Assembly: GCA_034509425.1 (NCBI GenBank)
Contig: JAVTVJ010000076.1
Span: forward strand, 744,001 to 808,000
DNA from: Eopsaltria australis
Lineage: Eukaryota; Chordata; Aves; Passeriformes; Petroicidae
DNA length: 64,000 nucleotides
Direction: 5' to 3'
Part shown: in pieces, positions 12,201-24,200 of the stretch
How the letters are laid out: every line of letters begins with the position of its first letter
Numbering within the stretch: the stretch's first letter is position 1
The notes under the pieces: model-generated
Databases searched by the model: none
Told to the model about the DNA's origin: nothing
Seen by the model: the letters and a program-made list of their open reading frames with translations, nothing else
Made by a program: the position numbers and the translations under genes

Positions 12201-15200
12201 GTAACATTGAGTGTCATGGAAGAATCAGATCTCAGCATTGTTCCTGCTTGTGGAACACCTTGTTTCTAGGAGGAGATGACTTCTTCCCTCATAGAAGTGT
12301 GCTGGTTTTAACACCAGAAGGAGATTAAGCTCCAAATCAGCCACTCACACTGGATGACTGCCAGTAAAGGGTATCCAGCTTTTCCTGCTGAACCTACACA
12401 CCCCAGGGATGATGTCTGTGGTGTAGAATAACAACTTAGTCACAAGCACACAGCGCTAAACTCCAGCCCCCTCTCTGTAGCCAGGACAGGAGGAAAATCT
12501 GAATCTCATTTGTCCAACTGCCCTTGCTCTTTCGTGAATTTTCACACCCTCCACTGCTCTGTCTTCACACTTCATGATAGCTGGAGCTGGTGCCAGGCAG
12601 CAGATGCTGGCTGCACTTTTGGATTGACCTGAGCCTGCAATATGGGGCTGCCCTGACCATTCCCCTTAAGCTGAGCATTTTTTGCTCAGCATTTCTCCAA
12701 GGTATATTAGAAATAGTGCTGTCATCAGCATCTGCTTCAATCATGTGCTGAAGTAATCAAATGAAATTCAAATGGTAAAACAGCACATAGCCAGAAAAAT
12801 TTAACTGTATGGATTCTTGTTGCTCCAGGTTATCTTGAGGCACTCCACAAAGACAGTCAGTAACTTAATGCTTTTTGGGCCCAGGCATAATCAAAAATAA
12901 AGGAAAACAAGTGACTCTTCAGTTTTAATTTAAAATGTCATGGTAGCATGTTGGCTCTGGCAGGGAACCTGCTTTAAAGAATCTGGCCTTAAAGAATCTG
13001 GGTTTTTTAAAAGGTTAATTTAGTTCTAGAATTTGTGAAAAAATAACTGTCAGGTCAAATTTGAGACTTTTACCCAACTGAAGTGAAGAAATAAGTTTCT
13101 GTAGCTTTCCTTGAAAAATCCACTAAAAGTAGAGTATTTGAAAATATTTCTTTCAAATTAAAAGGAAATATTAATGTAAAAAATCTTTGAATCTGTTTTT
13201 CATATTTAATTTTATTGAGAAGTACAAATTCTAAATATCAGCCAGCAATTTATAAGCAAAATGGATTAGAATAGAAAATTTGAGAAATTAAGGATTCGTC
13301 ATTGTATTTATCCAGATAATGAAAAATATTTGACATCTTTTCAGTCCAAGAAAATACTAAAGGAGTAGTTTTTTCAGTTAATGAGCATTGTGAATACATG
13401 AATTTTATAGATTTTACTGTTTTTATCTGCAGTTTTTCTGTAATCCTGATAATTGAGCAGCGTTTTATTTATAAGATAATATTATTTGTTTGATGGCCAT
13501 ACTGTTAGGGATTATAGTATTTGTACTTTCTATCCCACAAGAAGTTTGCGCCATCCCTGCTTAGGTAAAAGAAATTTTTAGGAGAGTTATTGACATATAG
13601 ATATGTAGTGCAATGTTTAAATCAGTCACAGATTAAATATAACACAGTGAGAATTTGCTAGCACAGGTAAAATACCAAAGTTTACAGCTGGGAGTTAATT
13701 ATTTTTCTTCTAAGCTGTTCCAGCAGAAATTTGTCCTGAGTTGAACTTCATGTGTTTATTTTTATAACTTGCTGTCTAATATCCTGAATTGAATAGTAGG
13801 AAGTTTGTATGTACATATAGATAATGCCATAGTTACTTGGGCTTTCTTCTAAAAAATTGGCTGAGAAGAAAGATTTATAGTATTGGCAGTAGATATTGTC
13901 AAAGAATTAGAAAGAGAACAAAGTTTTCTTCCAGTGAGATATCACACAAAGATCCAGAAGTGTGGCGTTAAGTGCCAACACTCATCCAGAAGAGATACTC
14001 TCTCTATTTCACATCTTTATTTCTGACTCAGTTGAATTTCAGCAGCTCAGTGGTGATTGCCTCAGTGACTCAGAGACCATGTTTGGAAGGTTATAGGGAC
14101 ACAGGAACTGCCACCTGCTCAAAGCCACAGTCCATCTAACTTGATATCCTGCCTGTGAGACTGGTCCTGTGAGATGCATTACTGGAAGATGTAGGAGCTT
14201 CACCTCCTACACAAACGTCAAACCAGTCTCGTAGAGATTGGGTTTGTTTGCCCGTGGCTTTATTTATTATAACTTTAACTGTAAGGCCTAAATAAATCAG
14301 TGTTTTAAATTAAAACCACGAGCCTGGTATGATTTAGGTCTCCTGAGCCAGGCCTTTGCCATAATTCAGCCTGCTACACCAGTCACTCTTCCTTTAACTC
14401 AAAAAGGGAATTTCAAAATATTATCTTGTCCAACTATCTTTCCATAAGTACAGTTTGAAGGCATGTAGGTATTGTAAATCTTTCTCCACTACTCCATAAA
14501 AAAATAAGAGTAATAAAGGTCTTTATGCAACTTACTTTTGCACAATAGTCCATTTAATGCAGTAGTTTGCACTTGCACAAGTGCACAGCACTTGATTACA
14601 CGAATGTTTCCACAAAAAACTGTTATAAATGAGCAAGTTGGTGTTTTTTTAATAGCACAGATAACCAACACCCACTGCAGCTCTATTTACTAGTGAAATT
14701 AGTTCAAAAGACTGCATAGAGACCAAAATCGTCCATTTAATTTTAAAACCAAAAGAAGCACCAGCAGTCAACTGGGAACCAGAGTTCTGAAAAATATTTA
14801 AGAAAATACCTGATCACAACTGAGGAGTGAAGATCAAGTGGATAAAGGTCCTACAGTATACTGTGGGAAAGCCTGTAGGTCTGGGTGATCAGATAGTCCC
14901 AAATCTTTGCCAAGTGCACACCAATGCTACCTTTGATCTCCAGGGCTCTTTTGGCATCATTGTTGCACAATGGGTGCTGGGACAGGTTCACACATGCAAA
15001 GATTTATTAGCAGGATCTGTAGCTGATAACATAAATCAGCTCTAAGTTGGAAAGTTCCTTTTCAGTAAAAAATACTGACAAGAGTAGAGGAACATTTAGG
15101 ACAACATTGCCAAACATCAAACACACTTTCTGAATCCATTTGGAGACTTGAGGAAGGAGAGGAAGACCTTCACACTGCCCATTTGGCTGCAATGAGCTTG

Positions 15201-18200
15201 GCTAGGTCCAAGCACACCTCTGAGGTGCTGGGTGTGTGAGCATCTCCTCACAGAATCACTGATGTTAGAGTTGGGAGAGGCTTCTTGTTCAGCCCTTTTC
15301 CCTTCACCACCCCTTTCTCTCCAGGCACTGCAGTGTTATTCCCCACACTACTTAAGATTAGCAGATTTGTTTTAAATGTGAAAAAATTATCTAAGCTTTT
15401 CCACTTCCCTTGGGGCAGATTATCCTACATCCAAATTGATTTCACCGTCAAGGAGCTTTGCCCTTTGTTATTTTCACACTATCAATTCCAGTGCTGCTGT
15501 TTGAACAATTCCTTCCCACTATCTTGCTGTACAACCTTCGGATATGTGTAAATTACCTTGGCTGTCACATAAGCAAGATTTTATGTTGGTGTTTCATCTT
15601 ACTAACAATGATATAACCATGCAAATTAGCACAGAAGAGGACTCCCTTCATACCTTGCATCAAGTTAAACACAGGTTTGCAAAATTGGAAATACTGATTT
15701 TACATGTTTTCTTGGAAGTCTATTAGTCCTTCTTCTCCCCTGGTAGTATATGTTGGTTTTAAATGTTGTTTTGTTAGGAATTAAAATGGAGTTGCTGGCA
15801 GACAAGTAGCAATAAGTCAGTCTTTAAAAAAACCATTAAAATTTCATACTAAGCCACCCTTACCCTTATCTCGAGAAGCTAGAGAGCATGGATTTTTTTA
15901 ATCAGGCTTTTACTTTTTCATTTTGGATTGCCAACACCCAAATCTCCCTACAACTTCATGGGAAAACTAAGTAAGCAGAGTTATTTTAATTTAAACTTCT
16001 TCTTACTCAGTTGGTTCTCACTTATCAAAACAGATCGTGGTACAAAAAGTCAATCAGGAATGACTGTAGCCCAGGCTTGAAATATATAAGAAAACTAAAG
16101 GTCGAACTTAACAATAGGGATGTTCTTCCCCTCTCATCTCATAAAAAGTCATAGGGCAGTTGGCAAGTGCTGCTTGCCAGCATGTAATTGTGTGTGCAGA
16201 CTGGGAATGAAAGATCTACACCTCAAAGAATATCCTCTGTGGTCTCTGTACAACCTGGCTTACAGCTAACAACTCCTCAGTTTATCTTCTGCATGTCTGC
16301 ATGGACATCATTAAATGCTTTCTGGGTGTGTGAACCCAGGCCATGGCCAAGTTTGGGATTACACCAGGAAAGCAAGAATGGCTCAGTAGCACTGGCAATC
16401 CTCTGGACTTTGTCAAGTCATTTAACCTGTAGATTTCAAGTTCATCATGGCTTGGGATTGTCAGATGAAAATGCCCATTGTAAAACCAGTGAGGAGATAC
16501 ATATGCTTTCAAGGAGAAATAACACTGAGTATATGTTACAGTCAAAAAAATTTTTTCTGGTGTCAGTGCAAAATTTTGGTATGATGGGAGAGATATAAAA
16601 TATATAATATAGAGATCTATAAAATTAAAATATTTAAATATAGGGATTCAACAGTGTTTTAGTGCCCAAACCATTATTAAGGTCAGTGTTCAAATGAGTA
16701 AATTAATCCCTCTAATACAAAAAATGTCAAGTAAATATAGAGGAAAGTATTGCAGGGAAATAATGTTGATAATAAATTTTGTAGATTTTTGTAGAAGGCT
16801 GTGTATGTGAGGGATTTTCATTTAACTTAGGCCAAAATCAGGTATTAAGGAGAAGAAAACCACATCACAGATGAGAAGCAATAATTTCTCATATACACTG
16901 CTAGACCAATCTGAGAACAAAACTGACATACATTATCATATAACATAAAAACTAGGTTAAAGCATAGCTCAAACCTGCCTAAAATTAGATGGTATATGAA
17001 ATTCATTTACACCCTGTAAAAAAGAATTTCACAGCCAGTGATCTGGAACAGCTTTCTCTCAGGTGGTCTCTGTACACAGTTCCCAACTCATGACCGAGGA
17101 TTAGCATTTGTTGAATGAAATAGCAAAAGAAAACATTCCCAAAGCAGTTGGGACTTTATTGGCTTTGAAAAGATAAAGCTGTTAGAGCACCATAAAATAT
17201 TTTTCCCCAACATATTAGGATCTTCTGCAAAGCCTAAAGAGGACAACCTCTGTCAAGAGCACATCTGCACTAAATAGCATGGGTTGGATCAGCTACACTA
17301 TGAAAAAAAATTCGGAAAGAAGCTCAAAGGAAACAACAATATAGTTGCCTATTGCAGTATGGTACAACTATCAAATTACTGACCCTGATTTTTGTGATGC
17401 TTACCACTATAAAGCAAATTTTGAAATTGGATTGCTTATTTACTGTTACATGAAAAGTTCCTTTAAAAACCATACCTTATTAGCTGATGAGCAACATATA
17501 TATGGCTGACAAGCCTAGGGAAAAACATTTAGAATGCAAAACTGATGTTGACACAGAAAAGTACCCAAGCGAGTTCTGGAGAAGAAGAAACACACAGCAG
17601 TTTAATGTCTGTCACAACCAGGGAAAGTTGGTTTGTGTAACCCAGGCTTACATAACTGGGGATATCTGGGGATACTTGGTCAAGCAAGAGTGCACAGTGC
17701 ACATCACAATTATTTCTCTTGGCTTCTTCAAAACACAGTCAATGTTTAAGTAGTATCAAACAAGGATTCAAACCAGGACATCAGTGAATGCTTTCCTCCA
17801 CTTTTTTCTCTAAGGGACTTTTCCATCACAGATCAAATGCTGGGAATGTTGTCACTGTTCTGTTGTCAAACAACTTGAAAATTCCTTTTCCTGTTAGTCT
17901 TAGGCACTTGTCTGTTTAAAGTGCCTCCTACTGCCATTGCCTAGGTTAGTGGTGACCTGTGTGAAGTGATGGCAGTGACACAGAAGCAATCTATTGTACA
18001 GGTTTTTCACTGCAATTGAAATGCCTGAGTTATTTGCCATTGTAGGTTTTTACATTATCATGGCAAAGAACCTGTGACTTAAAAGAAATCCATTTTCAAG
18101 CACTTTTTCACTGACTTTCAGAAACTCTGCCTGTATAAATGCTGTTGAATCAGGCTAAGCTTGCTATCACAATTGCAGTTCCAGTTGCATGCAACTTTTG

Positions 18201-21200
18201 TACCAGGCAGAGAGATGTAGGCAAATACCTCTGCCCATTTATCCCACATCTATTTCACAGCTTTCCAGAAGTATAGGGAGCCTGTGGCTCCAGAGTATTT
18301 GACAGGTCCAAAGTTTCCATTGTGTAGAAATAAAATTTCTCAAATATACATCTGAGTTTTGCAGTTTACCCTTGCCACAGATCCTCATACGCGTGATTCT
18401 TTCTTAAAAAAGAACATGCTCAGTGTAGGTCTCTACACTTCCACTAATGGAGCAAAATCTGGAATTAATATAATGTGTGCAATAGAAATATGGTTTTATT
18501 CTGTGTGAGTCTCCCTCTTCTCTCTTTGCCAAGCCCCTTCTCTCTATACATTAGAGAGATAAATCATGATATCTGTAAGAAGCATTTTCTGGGTGTCATC
18601 AGGATTTCATATCCTGAAGATGGAAACCATCAGCCTGAGTTCAATCCCATTTATATTGGATACAAAACCAAAATCAAGGCTCTTGTCTTTGATTCCTTGT
18701 GAAGAAACATGCACCTAATTTAAGAAAATAAACACTTGGTAAGCTCATTCAGTTAACACCAAGGACTAATTATTTCTATAAGTTTGCAGAGTCAGATCGC
18801 TTTTATGTTCTATAATATCTTACAGTTTCTTTGTTATTTTAAATATAAACCCTCTGACTACACCATGATAGTATATATGGTTATTAACATGAATACATGC
18901 ATTGATTAATCTATAGAAATATTATCACATGCATAAACATATTTGGTTATGGATGTTAATATAACTAGATCAGCTTTATTTTAGGAACAAGGCTTTTTAC
19001 TGGTGTAAATACAGTTGCACATGGTAGTCATCTGCTATGAATTGCCAGATTTTGATCATCCAAATTGAAGTGGAACAATATCTTATTAAAAAAGCAACCC
19101 AGTACTTGAAACTGCAAAAGGAGAAAAAGTTTATATAACACTGTAAAATATCTGTCTAATTCAGTGTATACTGTTAGATCATGCATAAGCGTGAAAATAA
19201 TATATGCTTTTCTGGTGAAAATGTACTTTCTGAAGTTTTTGGTGTAGACTGTTGGGAAAAAAATTGAAACTATATATGTGTTATTTCTCATATAATTTCT
19301 GTGAAACACAGCATATTTATTTATCAAACTGGTAACATTCTCTTGAACTCCAATGTGCTGTAATGAAATTATTGTAATTTTAAAACCCCCTTGCTTTTTG
19401 AGGTGTTATTGTTTATGTATTTTAAAAGTGTAATGCCAATAGCATTGCTATGTCAAATTCAGATAAATCATGACAACATTTTCACAAATAGAAATGTTAA
19501 CATGCTGCATTCCTTTCTTTGGAAAAGTAAAAGAAATTATCACAGAATACACATTTTAATTTAATTATATCCATTAGGTCATTAAAGTGTTGTAATGCGC
19601 ATGTCAGTCCTCCTTTCATTCACTGATTACTTTAATCCTTCATGTGCTTTTTGTTTTTTCCTCTGGCTTTCTATCATACTTGCTTTGTTTTGAAATTGCA
19701 TGCTATCTGGATTATTTGTGCATGACCTCCACATTAATTTCACATTGAATGTTTACATACTCTGAGAGATTTTCATGGATCATTTATTCTACATGTGCAT
19801 TTTTTTCTTTGTTTTCAGTTACTAAACTTTAAATATGCTTGAAATGTAAAAGTGGTATGAAACTTTCGTGACACGAGTATCCAACTATTTTAACAGAGGT
19901 TTTCAGTATACATCTTTTCAGAAATACCTATTTTAAACCAGATGTTATTCCAGGATTGCAAAATGCAAGAAAATAAATTGTGTTCTGAGTCTTAAATATA
20001 TTCCATTGTAGAACAGGAGCCAAATACTGGCTATATTCAATTTGAGCATTGACAAACACATGAGATTGGTCCTTTAAATGATTTAAGAAGGTCCCTGCTC
20101 TCTTGGAGGTCATCACTTGCAAAGTCCTGTGTCTGTATATGTTCCCTGTAAGAGACATTATAGGTCATTGTCTGACTGACAGCACAGATCACTTCAGACA
20201 CACACTGTCTGCAGCTCTGTGTAGGTGCCCTCTAGAAATGCCAGCTTCTTCCAATTGACTGTATAGGGACCCTAATTTCTTTATTTAGTATCAGAAATAA
20301 ATGTCCCAAGCAGGCATATCCTGTTTTTACACAGGATAGTGCTGTAAGTCCTTGTGACTGTTTATGAAGTCAAAAGTTTTATCATGTAAGAAACTCCAAT
20401 TTCTTCTATATTAATTTCTGAATTGAAGAATTACAGCAAAATATGTTGCTCTACATGCAATGAAATACTGCTTATCAGCAGAATTCCATTTCTAAAGCAC
20501 ATAGAACTAAAAGTATATCCAGAGAAACCTAATGAATAAATATACATCTATAAAATAAAACAAAGTAATTTTTTATTGTGCCCGAAAAAAGCATTAAAAC
20601 ACACTTAAGAAGTTGTCAGTAAAGAGGCCAAAAAAAAATTATGAAATCAATAGCACCTACCAGTAAAGAATTTTTCATTTTAATTGACACGGGGCTGAAT
20701 CCACACACTACAAGCAAACCAAAGGCTTCTGCTTTTCACATTAAGACCTGTTCTTTTCAGACAGTTAATTAATTCTGTACACAGTCTGCTGTGATTAAAG
20801 ATGGATGGCCTGATCTCAAAGCATGCTGAACCATCTGTAACCCTTCATCCAAACATGCCAAACTCAACATTTTCAGAGTAAGGAGCTGTACATTGTGACT
20901 CAAGACCTCTGGAATCAAATTGATCCCATCTTCAGGAGCTTTGCCTTCAAATTTCAGATCTCACCACACCTCTGATTCTTTGCAGCCACTTGGTTTGTGC
21001 TGATTTGAGTCACTACAGTTCTCTCCACTTTTACAAACTAGTTGTTTTGTCAGCATGAGTGTGACAACAATTAGACGTCCCTGTTTTTGCCCCATGCCTT
21101 TTCTCCTTCACAGTCATTCAATGACAAGCGTAAAAAGAACTTCATCTTTTCACGAAAATTCCCATTCTACAAGAGCAAGGAGCAGAGTGAGCAGGAAACA

Positions 21201-24200
21201 AGTGATCCAGAACGTAAGTAACCTCTTGGAGACGATGTCACATGCAGCAGCACAACAAATGGGTGACACGCATGATGCCAGTATCCCACACATGTAGGCA
21301 AATATCTGTCATAGGCAGGCAGGAGAGGTATTACTACTGTGACCAATGAATGACTGCAGTTTGGATCCAGCTTCTCCTTCCATCTCTGGAAATAGTATTT
21401 TCAGAAGAATACAGCAGTGACCGTCACTTTTGGATGCACAAATATGGCTCCTCAAAGTTGTTGTGACACCTGTCATAAATCCAAAATTGTCTCTCAGCAG
21501 TATTCCCAGATCAGAATTGGCTCAAAATAAGACAAATGTGATTTATTTCACAATACTAAACTAATTAGTTTGTAAAATATCTCTTGTGATCTTTTTTTGC
21601 CTTTGACTTTCACCAAGTTGATTTCCATGGGCAGTTTCACTGGAAGTTTAACAATTAAAGGAAGCAACCATGTTAGACAGCTAAAAGAAATAAATTGGAA
21701 TTAAACTGGATCTTGGAATGTGTACTACCACAAGCATTTATTGCTTGTTTAAATTATATAGGGAACCAGCATTATTAAAAATATTTGCTATTTCCAAGCC
21801 CAAATATTCACTTTTTTTCTTAGTAATTCTGCTCTAAATTTATCCAGTGAGGATAGTTTCTGGAACTTTATTTAACTGGTTGTTCCTTCTTCCTCACAGC
21901 TCCAAAAGGCACATTTCACAGTCACTGCCTCTTTCTTTGGCTGAATTCCCATAGAACATGGGTCTAAATTTGTTTCAGAAAGAAAAGGCAGGGATCCAGA
22001 TTGCTCAGTCATCATGGTCAGTCATGGTAGTATCCATTTCAACTCCACTGACTTCTTCCTTCCTCTTCTGCGGCTGTTCTTCCTTTCTCATTGCTCTCTC
22101 TGGGGACTTCCGTGCAGGACATCCCCGGATTAGGTGACGACGGTTATGGAACAAAGACTCTGAGTAAGTTCCCAGGAATGGTCACTGTAAACCCTTTTTT
22201 GTTTTGTTTTGTTTTGGCTTCTGTTCCTTCTCTGAGGACCCTCCACTCCTAGCATGCACAAGATAGAGTTTTATTTGTTACCCAGCTGTGAATGCATTAC
22301 AAATGTTTCAATCGTTCTGTTCTGCATGACAGTATTAAATAACATACAGTGTATCAAGCAGACACTTTCACTTCTTTTGTAATAACACCTTTTGTTTCTG
22401 ACAGTATGTTATTGTTCCCATCACGGCAGTTCTGTAGAGTAGCATACCTAGAACGCGTTTTGCTGCCTAGACTGCTCTTTTCAGCAACAATCCCTCCCTC
22501 TCCATCTAAAGGGAAAGCTAAACATTTTAACATGATCACATCCTGAGGAGATCAATAGAAAATTAGTTTATGCTGTTGCTTCTGCATTTTCAGCTTTTTG
22601 CATGGAAGTGTTTGTTACTTTGCTGAATTTTTAGATTAGTATTTGTAATTAATGGAAGAAGTCATTTGCAGGCTAGAGAAGATCATGCATTCTCCAAAGC
22701 TAAATTTGGACTAATTTTCACCATTAGCAACCTATTCTCTGTCACACAATCTTAATTTTTTTTCTGATATAGCAATCCTGCCTCAAGACTTGGCATTGCA
22801 GAGTGTGTAACGTGTTAGATCATTGCTCAGAAACAATTTTTCTTCCTCAAAATTAAGACCAGAAAAACTGTATAGAATGAAATATTTGCTACTGATTTCT
22901 ACATAGATAGCTACATTAAATTCTGTATCCAGAGCTAGATAATGTAAACAAAATGCCACTTGCATGCATTTGGCTCCTTGTTCCTCAGTTGTTATTCCTT
23001 TTCTTAAGCACCAAGCAAAATGTGTGTTAATGCTGCATTGCCTACTGTTTTGTGTGTGCTTTTTAATTGCAGGAATGCACATCCACGCACACAGTTTTGG
23101 AGATCATTCTGTTTCTGACAATTGTTGAAGGGACATTTTAATGGTTTAACTTGCAGTGGCTCACAATTTAAAGATGAAAGCTTTGTCTCTTGTACAAGGA
23201 AGAACGGTTCTGCAAGACTGGTTTTGGCAGTGATAGACAGCAAATGTCACTGCCACCTGAATTTTAACCATTCTGTGATCATTTAAGTGTCACAGCAGCT
23301 CATTAGCAACAAATGTCAATCCTTCCCTGCTAGAGAAAAGTCAAATACTTCAGATGTGATAACCTTCCTGAATATCTGTGTCCATACAAAGATAATTGTT
23401 CATAACATCCACTCATTGGAAAGTTAGTTGAATTCTGCAAATTGTTATGGAACAAAGTAGTATCAAGGTATTATGTAGGCTGTAATGCCTATATTAATAT
23501 TGCACTGGGCTTAAATTAATGGTACACCTTTAGACATTCCCACCATCCAAATTGCGTTAATTTTCAACTCAGACATGCTTTTTCATGACAGTTCTTAATA
23601 TAAAGGATATTTGTTATTTTTAAATGAAGTTGTTCGGGGTTCTGTATAGCACATTACCTTGAGATAACCTTGTTAACTTGCTATGAAATGTCTGAAAGCC
23701 ATTATGCTGTTTCCTTCAAAATATAAGTTGAATTTTTTAAAGCTTCTTCCTAAGCCCAAGATCAAGGTTTCCCATTACTGTTTTTATCAGATATCATCCT
23801 TTCTCATTTCTGCTGCTCCAGTAGCCCCATCATTCCCAATCTGTGAACCCTAAGCCTTTAGATTGGAACAGGGAGGAAAGGCAGCACCTTGCAGAGAGCA
23901 GGTGATCTTGGCACTGTTCCTTTCCTTCTCATTAACCCAGGATGCTCCCAGCTGCACAGCCATTGGCTTCTAAATGTCCTGCACCAGCTGAAAAGTTTCA
24001 ACTGCCAAATGGTCTTTCAGGTGCAAAGTAATCAGCATTTCTACCAGAGAAACCACTGTTTAATATAGTCCTGCAGACATCCTGGAGAACATGTAACATG
24101 ATCTTACTGTCCATAAATATGTGCTGACTGTAACTTTGGAACAGCAACATTATATGATGTAGGTTGCATCTGCCTTTCAAGAATATGGTAATAGAAACAG

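Larger units (their letters stand above)
6271..21113 (+). other. DLG2: DLG2 intron (14.8 kb)
   Basis: No exon is recognisable on either strand. It contains an (AAAT)n tract at 9736-9763, CR1-like LINE fragments near 11.05-11.28, 11.83-12.15, 14.10-14.22 and 15.25-15.30 kb, and AT-rich unique DNA. Open frames here, such as 7888-8238, show no family resemblance. Confidence 0.8.

Noticed and set aside
12299..12480. GTGCTGGTTTT start resembling an avian endogenous retrovirus LTR
   Set aside because: Only about 11 bases match the usual LTR start; the following sequence diverges at once, and no partner LTR or target-site duplication was found.
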